Positions 8,184 to 15,649 of a stretch of 52,155 nt of DNA are shown here, piece after piece; position 1 is the first letter of the stretch; the number at the start of each line of letters is the position of its first letter. The notes beneath the pieces were generated by a model. The model saw only the letters and a program-made list of their open reading frames with translations. It made no database searches and was not told where the DNA came from. The DNA is taken from the NCBI RefSeq assembly GCF_003182155.1, contig NZ_QGTG01000018.1, forward strand, positions 1-52,155, read 5' to 3'. Source of the stretch: Chitinophaga sp. S165 (GTDB lineage Bacteria; Bacteroidota; Bacteroidia; Chitinophagales; Chitinophagaceae). The position numbers and the translations under genes were made by a program.

Positions 8184-8966
8184 TTACGCCGCCGTAAATG
8201 TGAATGAGTGTATAATTATTTCAACTTCCTGCTGATTGGATGGTGCGTTACCATTAAATAACCAGAGGTTCATGTGTACAGGTAAAGACAGTGTGCCCAC
8301 ATTGTATCCGGCCGGTGTTGTCCATGGGAAGAAGGAATTCGCTTCATCCAGGTTATGACCATGATAGCCTTTGTACGATACAGCAGTGCTGGTACGCGTG
8401 AATTTATAAGAGCTATAAGTGCCGTTCAGTGCCAGTTCATATGTCTGCGATACGTTGCCGGAGCCGGTAGCAGGGTACACGGTATAATTGAAATTATGCC
8501 ATGCACTGTTTCCCCAGCGGGCAAACTCGATGTCTATTTCATGATGTCCGTTGTCACCTGCTTTATAATTAAACAGACCCAGTACAATGTTCCTGTCCAG
8601 TTTATCGACAGCGCCTTCTATTTTCCATACATAGGAACCGTATCCGAAGGTTTGTCTGGAAATTACTTCTGCACATAACCATCTGCCGGTAGCGGGGTCT
8701 TTTCTGATCTTCAGATGCAGATGGCCTTCGCTGTCCACCCATACGTTGCCTGAGCTCCAGTAATTAGGGCCGGGGCCGGAAGACCCCTGATCTCTCACAT
8801 CCCATGTATAACCACTGAAGCTGATGGTAGCAGCAGCAGCGGCAACTTTGCGGGCGCCGTCATCGTTTGTTGAAGTTGGGTCGGGGGTAGCGGTTGTTTT
8901 GGTAGCTTCTTTGCTGCAACTGGCGAAGAGGGCCATTGCTGCGATTAGAATTGTGAGTCTTTTCAT
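8184..8966 (-). CDS. GH16 family glycoside hydrolase lipoprotein
   Basis: A 260-residue secreted enzyme. The N-terminus MKRLTILIAAMALFASC is a lipoprotein signal with C17, which sets the start at 8966 although the frame is open further upstream. After a Thr/Pro linker comes a beta-jelly-roll domain with the GH16 active-site pattern ExDxE in HHEIDIEF (E143, D145, E147; nucleophile E143, acid/base E147), preceded by the substrate-cleft segment TFGYGSYVWKIEG. GH16 members cut beta-1,3- or beta-1,3/1,4-glucans, laminarin or galactans; the compact size and the EIDIE spacing do not decide which. It would be anchored at the cell surface. A terminator separates it from the upstream redox operon on the same strand. 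Confidence 0.87.
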   Translation of the reverse strand: MKRLTILIAAMALFASCSKEATKTTATPDPTSTNDDGARKVAAAAATISFSGYTWDVRDQGSSGPGPNYWSSGNVWVDSEGHLHLKIRKDPATGRWLCAEVISRQTFGYGSYVWKIEGAVDKLDRNIVLGLFNYKAGDNGHHEIDIEFARWGNSAWHNFNYTVYPATGSGNVSQTYELALNGTYSSYKFTRTSTAVSYKGYHGHNLDEANSFFPWTTPAGYNVGTLSLPVHMNLWLFNGNAPSNQQEVEIIIHSFTFTAA

Positions 8967-9103
8967 AGAATAATGGTTTTTTGAAGGTGGAAATTTTAAC
9001 ATTCCTGTATAATGACATTTGAAGAGGGGGGATACTTTGATATGGTGGTGGGATTTTTTTAAGAGGACATGATCGGGGATCAATCACAATGGGTTACATG
9101 GGT

Positions 9104-9138
9104 GCAAAAAAAATCAGCGCGAAGATATTCGCGCTGAT
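9104..9138 (-). terminator. terminator of the ndh2-rrf2 operon
   Basis: Arms ATCAGCGCGAA (9113-9123) and TTCGCGCTGAT (9128-9138) form an 11-bp stem with loop GATA; on the minus strand it is followed by a T-run (9112-9106). It begins immediately after the Rrf2 stop codon. Confidence 0.85.
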
Positions 9139-9140
9139 CC

Positions 9141-9647
9141 TTAATCTTTGGCTTTTAATTTCTGAAGATTGAACCAGTTATCTGCTTCTTTCAGGAATGT
9201 ATCTGGAATAACCTTGGCGAGGGTCGCATGCAACCAACGCAGGTCCTTGTTTTTCAGGTAGGCTTCCAGTTTCTGGTTTGCTTCCAGGAAAACTGCGTGT
9301 ATGGTACACACCTCGTCTGAGTTTTTGCCGTTACCATTATAAAGTATACAGCCAGAGCTTACATCATGACATTCAAACAAGGAGACCCTGCCTTCCACGG
9401 CTACTGCAATATCCCAAAAGGTAATCTCCGATGGGTCTTTTGCCAATACATAGCCACCCTTAACGCCCAGGTTGGAGCGGACAAGTCCGCCTTTCTGCAA
9501 TCGCGTGAAAACCTTTGCCAGATAACTTTCAGAAATATTCTGAAAGGTGGCCAGATCAGCAATTGTCATGATCCTGTCCTTCGGCGCGTCAATCATGTAA
9601 TACAGCGAATGGATCGCGTATTCAACTCCTTTTCCCAGTAACGGCAT
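9141..9647 (-). CDS. Rrf2-family regulator with three cysteines
   Basis: A 168-residue Rrf2 protein: winged helix in the first 70 residues (recognition region NISESYLAKVFTRLQKGGLV and the wing GVKGGYVLAK) and a dimerisation helix behind. C93, C100 and C114 sit where IscR and NsrR carry the three ligands of an iron-sulfur cluster, but the spacing (CX6C then X13) is longer than in those proteins, so cluster binding is an inference. It lies 31 bases after an NDH-2-like dehydrogenase gene on the same strand and shares its transcript. That arrangement and the inverted repeat over the operon promoter suggest an autoregulated redox- or NO-sensing repressor. Confidence 0.9.
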   Translation of the reverse strand: MPLLGKGVEYAIHSLYYMIDAPKDRIMTIADLATFQNISESYLAKVFTRLQKGGLVRSNLGVKGGYVLAKDPSEITFWDIAVAVEGRVSLFECHDVSSGCILYNGNGKNSDEVCTIHAVFLEANQKLEAYLKNKDLRWLHATLAKVIPDTFLKEADNWFNLQKLKAKD

Positions 9648-9678
9648 ACAATATTAGATCTTGAAAGCCCCAAAGATA

Positions 9679-10866
9679 CTAAAAAGCGGGATCTACCGGG
9701 GCGGCCGCGGCCACGTTCGCCTCTGGATCCGGAGATGGTACTACCCATACAGTATTGATCTCCATTTTTATTTTCTTGCCTGCGTCTTCTTTTACTTCCA
9801 GCTGTCTGTCCCATCCGCGAGTGAACATAGCGCGTTGAGGACCCAGGTCTACACAGGTTACGTAGGTGGATTGTTTGTAAGGAAGTTTTTCTCCTCCGAA
9901 GATGTCAACTACCGCATTGTGGCCTGACCACTTACCCTGGAAGAGGGAGTACTGACAGGACATGGTAGCATAAACACCGTCGCTTGGTTTTGATAGTGCG
10001 GCATCGCCAGTTACACTAATGTTGCCGTAGCCTGGCAGTTTGAAGTGCTCGTCTACTTCCAGTCTGTTCATGTTATCCTTATTACCATCGAGGAATTTAT
10101 TCAATGGGCTGGCTTCAAAGCCGGCAGTCCAGATAACTGTTTTAGTTGCTATTTTCTCACCATTGGATAGATATGCGTAATCTTCATCAACCTTAACAGG
10201 TAAGGTGCCGGGCCTGAGTTCAATGTTGCTGCTCATCAGCACTTCGTTGATATATTCTCTGGCCTCATTTGAATAACCTATTGCCAGTTCTGGCTGACGG
10301 TCAATCAGGATGATCCTCAATTTATCGGAAGTATATTTATCTGCAATTTCCTGCAGGCCGGTTACTGTTTCCAGCCCGGTCAGTCCTCCTCCTACAACTA
10401 CAACGGTTTTAGCGCCTTCGCCTGTAAAACTGCCTGCTGCCAGTTGTGCTATATGTTTGTGCAGATTGTCTGCACCTTCGAACTGATCAACATTGTGTAT
10501 GAGGTGATTACCTGGTATTTCAGGCTGCTTTAACCTGCTACCCGCTGCAACAATCAGGTAGTCATAATGCATAGTTAAGTCTTCAGCGTCTTTTTTTACC
10601 GCAATGGTTTGTTCCTTTGGTTGAATGCCAGTTACCAGTCCGGTCACCAGGTCAACACCTAATGGCTTTAATAATGGCTGAAGATCAATGCGTACAGTGT
10701 CCAGATGTGCTTCATAAAGTCTCGGACGGTTTGTTAAATAGTTATCCTTGTTGATAACGGTGATCTTAAGATCGTTGGCTTTGCCAAGTTCACGGCTCTG
10801 TCTTACAGCACTCATGGCACTCCAAAAACCGGAGAAACCTCCACCTATAATAACTAAATGTTTCAT
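9679..10866 (-). CDS. type II NADH dehydrogenase-like FAD oxidoreductase
   Basis: A 395-residue flavoprotein of the NDH-2 group. The FAD-binding motif IIGGGFSG is at residues 6-13, the NAD(P)H-binding motif VVVGGGLTGLE near 155-166, and the C-terminal FAD signature ISVTGDAA near 284-291. Such enzymes pass electrons from NADH to quinone without pumping protons, at the inner face of the membrane. The C-terminus is short and Ala/Pro-rich and I see no clear amphipathic membrane helix there, so a soluble relative is possible. It heads an operon with the Rrf2 regulator and has a perfect TATATTTG promoter box overlapped by an inverted repeat. Confidence 0.85.
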   Translation of the reverse strand: MKHLVIIGGGFSGFWSAMSAVRQSRELGKANDLKITVINKDNYLTNRPRLYEAHLDTVRIDLQPLLKPLGVDLVTGLVTGIQPKEQTIAVKKDAEDLTMHYDYLIVAAGSRLKQPEIPGNHLIHNVDQFEGADNLHKHIAQLAAGSFTGEGAKTVVVVGGGLTGLETVTGLQEIADKYTSDKLRIILIDRQPELAIGYSNEAREYINEVLMSSNIELRPGTLPVKVDEDYAYLSNGEKIATKTVIWTAGFEASPLNKFLDGNKDNMNRLEVDEHFKLPGYGNISVTGDAALSKPSDGVYATMSCQYSLFQGKWSGHNAVVDIFGGEKLPYKQSTYVTCVDLGPQRAMFTRGWDRQLEVKEDAGKKIKMEINTVWVVPSPDPEANVAAAAPVDPAF

Positions 10867-10914
10867 TAAAATAATCTGTTTCTGTTAATTGGATAATTCG
10901 GATACGACTTGTCG

Positions 10915-10952
10915 CAAATATACACCGGTTTATGAAATATGCGCCTAAACCG
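10915..10952 (-). promoter_or_regulatory. promoter and putative operator of the ndh2-rrf2 operon
   Basis: On the minus strand TATATTTG (10922-10915) is a perfect -7 box. Directly upstream, CGGTTTA (10926-10932) and TAAACCG (10946-10952) form a 7-bp inverted repeat whose half-sites are 20 bases apart centre to centre, placed between the -7 and -33 regions where a repressor would block polymerase. Confidence 0.65.
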
Positions 10953-11070
10953 ATAAAATAATTTTTGGCAGTTCAGGTAAAGAGGTGATGAAAAATTATA
11001 AAATAAGAATATCCTTCATGAATGAGTTTTCAGGATAATGTATTGGATGATAGTGAGTTAGTGTGCTTGT

Positions 11071-11634
11071 TTAGATGTGCAGCCGGCTGAGTGTTTCTCT
11101 GGATACGCCGATATATGCGGCAATAAGGGCTTTAGGCACCCGTTGAAAAAGGGAAGGGTATTGTTCCAGTAGTTGCTGGTATCTGGATTGTGCATCGTTG
11201 TTTAACAGGGCCATTACCCTTTTCTGCATGCTGATAAATCCATTGGTGATCTTTAACCTGCAAAAACGCTCGAACTGATGCATCTCATCGCACAATTGCA
11301 TTCTGTCAGCATATGATATGTATAGTAATTCCACATCTTCGAGGCATTGAATGATAAAGGATGATTTACCGCCTGTATGTAGCGCCTGATAATCGGATAC
11401 CCACCAGTTCTCCATAGAAAATTGCAGGATGTGCTCTTTCCCGCTGTCATCTATCATGAAGGTCTTTAACAAGCCCTTTAAAACGAAATATTCGTGGCTA
11501 ACGGTATCGCCGGGTTGAAGAATGATGGAGTGCTTTTTGAATTTCTTAAGATGATAGCAGGTTGATATGCGCTCAAATTCAGCATCGGTCAGTTCGACTA
11601 ATTCTTCAAAATGTTTTCTAAGCGCTGGATGCAT
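11071..11634 (-). CDS. Crp/Fnr-family regulator with CRP-type recognition helix
   Basis: A 187-residue regulator: cyclic-nucleotide-binding-like beta roll (about 15-115), long dimer helix, and a C-terminal helix-turn-helix. The recognition helix reads GVSRETLSRL, so R179, E180, T181 and R184 repeat the RETxxR arrangement by which E. coli CRP reads TGTGA (family knowledge). The protein stops right after that helix, as short Bacteroidota members do. The beta roll lacks an obvious GE-RSA phosphate-binding cassette, so cAMP may not be its ligand. It is divergent from a DJ-1/PfpI gene, and the space between holds a perfect TGTGA-N6-TCACA site, 41 bases from its own start, pointing to autoregulation plus control of the neighbour. 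Confidence 0.9.
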   Translation of the reverse strand: MHPALRKHFEELVELTDAEFERISTCYHLKKFKKHSIILQPGDTVSHEYFVLKGLLKTFMIDDSGKEHILQFSMENWWVSDYQALHTGGKSSFIIQCLEDVELLYISYADRMQLCDEMHQFERFCRLKITNGFISMQKRVMALLNNDAQSRYQQLLEQYPSLFQRVPKALIAAYIGVSRETLSRLHI

Positions 11635-11672
11635 ACAGATATATTCAATGACTCAAACTTAGTGAAAATAAT

Positions 11673-11692
11673 CATGTGATCTACATCACATG
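11673..11692. promoter_or_regulatory. CRP-type operator
   Basis: Arms CATGTGAT (11673-11680) and ATCACATG (11685-11692) form a perfect palindrome around CTAC; its core matches TGTGA-N6-TCACA, the E. coli CRP consensus. It lies between the divergent crp-like and DJ-1-like genes, centred about 67 bases before the likely start of the rightward transcript. Confidence 0.75.
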
Positions 11693-11711
11693 AAATGTGT
11701 GCGCTAGGTCC

Positions 11712-11743
11712 TTGTACCGGGGCCTTTTGTGAACTTAGCTTTG
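11712..11743 (+). promoter_or_regulatory. promoter of the DJ-1/PfpI-like gene
   Basis: TTG (11712-11714) and TAGCTTTG (11736-11743) are spaced 21 bases, a good match to the Bacteroidota -33/-7 pattern. The start codon follows 15 bases after the -7 box. Confidence 0.75.
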
Positions 11744-11758
11744 TGAAAAAATAAATAT

Positions 11759-12544
11759 ATGCAAAAGACGATCAGATACGCAACAGCATTTATGGCTTTA
11801 TTAACATTAGCTTTTACAGGTATGACAGCTACTGCTCAGACTAAGAAACAATCTACATCCAAAAAAGTCCTGATTGTAGTAACATCTGTTGATGCAGCAG
11901 GTGACGGTACTAAAACAGGCCTGTGGCTGGAAGAATTTGCCGCTCCCTATTATCATCTGATTGAAAATGGTATTGAAGTTACAGTAGCTTCTCCCAAAGG
12001 AGGAAAGACGCCTATTGATCCTTCAAGTATCAGCGACCAGTTTATTGCTCCTGATGCTAAAAAACTTCTGAACGATCAGGAAGGAAAACGAAAACTGGAC
12101 AACACCGTTAAGCTCAATAGTGTAAAGGCAAAGGATTTTGATGCAGTATTTTATTCCGGTGGTCATGGTCCAACCTGGGACATGCCGGATAACGCAACAT
12201 CTATTGCATTGATCCAGTCATTCGTTGAACAGCAAAAGCCGATTGCCTTTGTTTGTCACTCTGCTACTGCATTAAAAAATGTAAAGACTAAAGGTGGCGA
12301 ATACCTGCTGAAAGGTAAAACAGTAACTGGGTATTCCAATGATGAAGAAGTAGCCGGACAGACAACCAATAAAGCGGCTTTCTCTTTAGAAGATATGGTG
12401 AAAGGACGTGGTGCAAACTACCAGAAGGCTGAACAAAAATGGACGCCTTTTGCAGTGCAGGATGGATTGCTGATCACAGGAGAAAATCCTGCTTCGTCCC
12501 ATATTACAGCTGAAAAGCTCGTAGCAGCGATTAATGTAAAATAA
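11759..12544 (+). CDS. exported DJ-1/PfpI superfamily protein (Hsp31/glyoxalase III-like)
   Basis: A 261-residue protein with a Sec signal peptide (residues 1-27, cleaved after ATAQ). The mature part is a type 1 glutamine amidotransferase-like fold: glutamate in WLEEFAAPYY (E58/E59), GG-HGPTWD loop and the nucleophile elbow FVCHSA with C166-H167. This set fits the Hsp31/DJ-1 group acting as glutathione-independent glyoxalase or deglycase rather than a true amidotransferase. Export to the periplasm is less usual for the group. The gene has a clear promoter and a CRP-type operator shared with the divergent regulator, so it is the obvious regulated target of that protein. Confidence 0.88.
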   Translation: MQKTIRYATAFMALLTLAFTGMTATAQTKKQSTSKKVLIVVTSVDAAGDGTKTGLWLEEFAAPYYHLIENGIEVTVASPKGGKTPIDPSSISDQFIAPDAKKLLNDQEGKRKLDNTVKLNSVKAKDFDAVFYSGGHGPTWDMPDNATSIALIQSFVEQQKPIAFVCHSATALKNVKTKGGEYLLKGKTVTGYSNDEEVAGQTTNKAAFSLEDMVKGRGANYQKAEQKWTPFAVQDGLLITGENPASSHITAEKLVAAINVK

Positions 12545-12558
12545 TCATCAACCAGTTT

Positions 12559-12657
12559 TTATTGTATTCCGGAATAATGTATCCAATGAAATAAAGAGAC
12601 GAAGCCCAGAAGAAGGAATTGCAGTGCTGTATAGATAGAAAATAATATTTCTTTCAT
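12559..12657 (-). CDS. possible 32-residue membrane peptide
   Basis: A short frame beginning MKEILFSIYTALQFLLLGF would encode a single hydrophobic helix with a polar start. The start codon lies inside one arm of an 11-bp inverted repeat (TTTCATTGGAT at 12652-12662, its partner at 12581-12591 inside the frame). A TTG and a TATTTACTTTAG stretch upstream are a poor promoter match and there is no ribosome-binding site. It may be chance; the inverted repeat could equally mark a small RNA. Confidence 0.25.
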   Translation of the reverse strand: MKEILFSIYTALQFLLLGFVSLFHWIHYSGIQ

Positions 12658-12712
12658 TGGATCTAAAGTAAATAGTATAGGGTATATGTTATTGCAATTG
12701 TAAATATAAGGA

Positions 12713-12737
12713 ATCGCCAGCCGTTTCGGCTGGCGAT
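12713..12737 (-). terminator. hairpin after the C70 protease gene
   Basis: Arms ATCGCCAGCCG and CGGCTGGCGAT (12713-12723, 12727-12737) form an 11-bp stem with a 3-base loop, 8 bases past the protease stop codon on the minus strand. The following bases are only moderately T-rich. Confidence 0.65.
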
Positions 12738-12745
12738 CTGTAATA

Positions 12746-13891
12746 TTAGGCGCCCATAAGGTCATCCTGTTTTTCAGTTACTGCTTTCTGTCTGAAGATC
12801 AGTTCTTTGAAGCTGCCTTCATTGAGCACAGTATCTTCCTGGCCGAAGTGACGAAGCAGATAGTAGCGGTCATTTTCTTTATTTTCTGTACGTAACCAGA
12901 GTGCTTCGAGATTAAGGGCCGGGAATTTCAGTACCCTCATTTCTCCTTCAATTTCTTTCTCCTGCAGACTGGATTTGATCTTCTCCATGCCGTTCTCTAT
13001 GCGATTGAGGTATTCGTCATCGGTATTTACCTGCAATACCTGTGGATCATCTTCCGTAGTAGCGAGGTCATAGAGCGCTACCGGTTGTCTTTGATCCAGC
13101 TCTATCACACGGAGTGAACTAGGTCTTTCCGGGATGGTGATATCCTTGTCGATATCTTTCAATCCCACAACATATGCGTGATGTGCAAAGCTCAATTCCA
13201 GCTCGGCAGCGCTCTTGTCAACCTTCAGATTAGGGCGCTGTAAACGTATCAGCGGACGAACTTCAGGGATTGGCTTGAGTAATTCCGGTTTGAATACGAG
13301 ATCTTTGATCCACATAAAGTAAAAATGTTTTTTCGTGATATAAGTGTGTGTCCAGGAACCACTGCCCTGATAATTGGTAGAGAACTGATTAACGGTGAGT
13401 ATGCTCTTACCATAGATAGGATCATCAATATGGAAATACTTTGTGCTCAATATTTTTGATACGCCGTAAATGACCATAAAGTGTCCGCCACCGCCAGACC
13501 AGCCGATTCGTGTACCGACTACCAGGCCTGCATCGATCTGTGCCTTAACAGCTTCCCAGCTTATCGTACCACCTTTTATTTCGACGAAATTTTTGGTACG
13601 TGTGAGTGCCTTGTCGAGGTACCATGGTACGTTACAAGGGCCGGGAACTGGTGATGTACAACAGGTCTGTCCGAGTTCTGCAGATGCGATCTTACATTGT
13701 GTCCACGGGTTCAGCAGTGCAGAATAAAAGAAAGAAACACTTTTGGACGTCGCCGCCCAGCACCAGTTAGACTGTGTCTGCGCTTCCATGTTAAAGTTAA
13801 GTACTGTACTCGAGTAAAATTTGTTCCAGATAGCTAATTCCTGTACAAAAGGTTTTTGGATAACCTGTTCGTGAAGATTTGTGAAACTCAT
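12746..13891 (-). CDS. AvrRpt2-like papain-fold cysteine protease (peptidase C70 type)
   Basis: A 381-residue protein with a papain-like N-terminal half. The active site reads QTQSNWCWAA, with C44 and an oxyanion glutamine Q38 six residues before it; H137 is in GGGGHFMVIYG and the third residue is D156 or D157 in YFHIDDPIYG. The block CCTSPVPGPCNVPWYLDKALT is also typical of the family named after the Pseudomonas type III effector AvrRpt2. Residues 200-381 form a second, acidic region I do not recognise. There is no signal peptide. No type III or type VI secretion genes are near, so whether it is delivered outside the cell, acts inside, or is released is open. It is a single-gene unit. Confidence 0.75.
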   Translation of the reverse strand: MSFTNLHEQVIQKPFVQELAIWNKFYSSTVLNFNMEAQTQSNWCWAATSKSVSFFYSALLNPWTQCKIASAELGQTCCTSPVPGPCNVPWYLDKALTRTKNFVEIKGGTISWEAVKAQIDAGLVVGTRIGWSGGGGHFMVIYGVSKILSTKYFHIDDPIYGKSILTVNQFSTNYQGSGSWTHTYITKKHFYFMWIKDLVFKPELLKPIPEVRPLIRLQRPNLKVDKSAAELELSFAHHAYVVGLKDIDKDITIPERPSSLRVIELDQRQPVALYDLATTEDDPQVLQVNTDDEYLNRIENGMEKIKSSLQEKEIEGEMRVLKFPALNLEALWLRTENKENDRYYLLRHFGQEDTVLNEGSFKELIFRQKAVTEKQDDLMGA

Positions 13892-14088
13892 GATGTGTAA
13901 TGTTTGGGGTTAAAAAAATAGCTGCTCGTTGTGGAATTGTGAGAAACAAAACTACATGCTTCCAAAGTTTTTGAAAAGCGTAGAAATACTTGATTTATGC
14001 AAGTAGTAACCGTAAATGTTCCTGTAGTGGCTGCTGCGCCGTGGAGTACAGTTTCCGTTCGGATATTTTGATCAGTAAGTAATAGAGC

Positions 14089-14664
14089 TTATCCTGCCCG
14101 GTAAAATTTGTCAAATTTCAGTTGTCCATTTATGATCCTGAACCGATAAATGTAGGCGTACTCGCCTCCGCCTTCGAAGTATTCTCCGTTCTCATCTTTT
14201 TCTTCAGAACGGCCAATTACGCTCAGGGTTAGGGTGTTGTCAGCTGAATCATAACGTGCCGACATACCATAAAAATTGATCTTATCATCTGTAAGGTCAA
14301 CAACACCCGCTTCGCCTTTCTCATAAAGCATTTTCGTCGGTAACTTGAGGAAGGACTTAACGAACGTTTTATAAAAGATCTGGTCGAAATAGAGAATAAA
14401 CAATTCTTCTGTCAGGGCGTATTGCTTTTCGTGTAATCTCTCAAGATGCGTACGGGTGTCTCCTTTGGCGTCCTGTTCTGCGACTTCCCAGAATCCGTCT
14501 CCCGGATCAGACATGGGAAAATTAAAGAACTGTTTAGCCTTTTCTTTATCTCTCTGATATACTGCATCTCTGAATGTTCTTAGTTGGTCTATCCACGATT
14601 GGGCGAAGGCTTTAGTTGTGTTAGCAAACAAAAATAATGAGAGGTACAGGATTGTTTTTTTCAT
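14089..14664 (-). CDS. secreted protein of unknown function
   Basis: A 191-residue protein with a Sec signal peptide, MKKTILYLSLFLFANTTKAFAQ, cleaved near residue 22; this fixes the start at 14664 rather than 24 bases upstream. The mature part is mixed alpha/beta, acidic, with several aromatic residues (FFNFPMSDPGDGFW, GEYAYIYRFRIING). I do not recognise a family. No lipobox is present, so it should be periplasmic or released. It is followed on the same strand, 197 bases on, by the C70 protease gene; shared transcription is possible but not supported by spacing. Confidence 0.7.
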   Translation of the reverse strand: MKKTILYLSLFLFANTTKAFAQSWIDQLRTFRDAVYQRDKEKAKQFFNFPMSDPGDGFWEVAEQDAKGDTRTHLERLHEKQYALTEELFILYFDQIFYKTFVKSFLKLPTKMLYEKGEAGVVDLTDDKINFYGMSARYDSADNTLTLSVIGRSEEKDENGEYFEGGGEYAYIYRFRIINGQLKFDKFYRAG

Positions 14665-14843
14665 CTTGTATAGGGATTGGAATAGCAAAATAGGTAAAAA
14701 GACGACATGAAGAAAGGTGTACAGCGTAGGATTTTGACAGGTATCTTAAACGAATGAAAATGAAATGCGGCCTGATATATAAAAAATGAAGTATGCTGTA
14801 TCGTCAGATTCTTGTATTTTTAAAGATTAAAAAAAGGAAAATT

Positions 14844-15305
14844 ATGGTCATCGTCAACAGTTTCGCAGAATATCAAGCATTCGAGGGTAAAGAAATAGGT
14901 AGCTCTGAATGGCATAAAATAGATCAGGAGCAGATCAATAAATTTGCCGACGCAACGCTTGATCATCAATGGATCCATTGCGATGAGGAGAGAGCAAAAA
15001 ATGATGGACCTTTTAAAAGCACTATTGCACACGGTTATCTGACCTTATCGTTAATTCCCTATCTGTGGAAGCAGATTGCAGACATCCGCAATGTTAAGAT
15101 GGAAATAAACTATGGTATAGAGCATTTCAAATTTGGTGAGGCCGTGTTAGTGAACGACGAAGTGCAATTGAAAGCGAAACTCAACTCCATAGTTAATTTA
15201 AGAGGGGTTACGAAAGTGATAATTGGCGCCACCCTCAATATTAAAGGTAAAGCAAAGCCGGCTTACACAGGCGATGTGGTGTTTCTGTACCATTTTAATG
15301 ATTAA
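14844..15305 (+). CDS. MaoC-like (R)-specific enoyl-CoA hydratase
   Basis: A 153-residue single hot-dog-fold protein. The hydratase 2 motif is complete: FADATLDHQWIH with catalytic D40 and H45 (DX4H), followed by GPFKSTIAHGYLTLSL. Enzymes of this kind hydrate trans-2-enoyl-CoA to (R)-3-hydroxyacyl-CoA in fatty acid or polyhydroxyalkanoate metabolism. I chose ATG 14844, preceded by AAAAAGGAAAATT, over the ATG 51 bases upstream, because the family begins there. It is divergent from the unknown secreted protein and has a strong terminator after it, so it is transcribed alone. Confidence 0.9.
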   Translation: MVIVNSFAEYQAFEGKEIGSSEWHKIDQEQINKFADATLDHQWIHCDEERAKNDGPFKSTIAHGYLTLSLIPYLWKQIADIRNVKMEINYGIEHFKFGEAVLVNDEVQLKAKLNSIVNLRGVTKVIIGATLNIKGKAKPAYTGDVVFLYHFND

Positions 15306-15327
15306 ACCGTCTGTAGGCATAAAATAT

Positions 15328-15360
15328 AAAAGGGGACGATACGCTGTATTGTCCCCTTTT
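15328..15360. terminator. terminator after the MaoC-like gene
   Basis: Arms AAAAGGGGAC and GTCCCCTTTT (15328-15337, 15351-15360) are perfect; the stem continues inward with GATAC/GTATT (one G-U), about 15 bp in all. Confidence 0.88.
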
Positions 15361-15402
15361 CATGTGCCATGACCAAAATAGTCCGGCGTGAATAGAATTA
15401 AA

Positions 15403-15428
15403 AAAGGTTGCCCGATTGAGCAACCTTT
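15403..15428 (-). terminator. second hairpin, orientation suggests minus strand
   Basis: Arms AAAGGTTGC and GCAACCTTT (15403-15411, 15420-15428). On the minus strand the stem is followed by TTTTTT-rich sequence, but no gene on that strand is recognised upstream of it (15429-15649), so it may end a relic or a small transcript. Confidence 0.5.
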
Positions 15429-15567
15429 CCTGTTGGTACAACGGGCCGGACAGGTGTCTAACTTCTTTGTGCAAGATTTTAACCGTACGCGACATATGAT
15501 CTTTAGGGTATAAAATATCGAAAAGACATATATCAACTTTAAGCCTTCAAGTTGATTGAGTGTGTTT

Positions 15568-15640
15568 TGTTACAATTTGTTTGCTAAAATGGGTTTGTTT
15601 TGTTACATATTCTGGGTTTGTTTACCTTTGTTATGTAACA
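15568..15640 (+). promoter_or_regulatory. promoter with three TGTTACA sites
   Basis: TTTTG (15598-15602) and TACCTTTG (15623-15630) are spaced 20 bases, a good promoter. TGTTACAA (15568-15575), TGTTACAT (15601-15608) and the inverted copy ATGTAACA (15633-15640) recur every 32-33 bases, one upstream, one on the -33 element and one just after the -7 box. Confidence 0.6.
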
Positions 15641-15649
15641 CAATTATCT

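Noticed and set aside
15295..15495. 66-residue minus-strand frame before the AAA/DUF4143 gene
   Set aside because: It runs through two strong hairpins and ends in the MaoC gene; no family features. The minus-strand hairpin at 15403-15428 remains unexplained.
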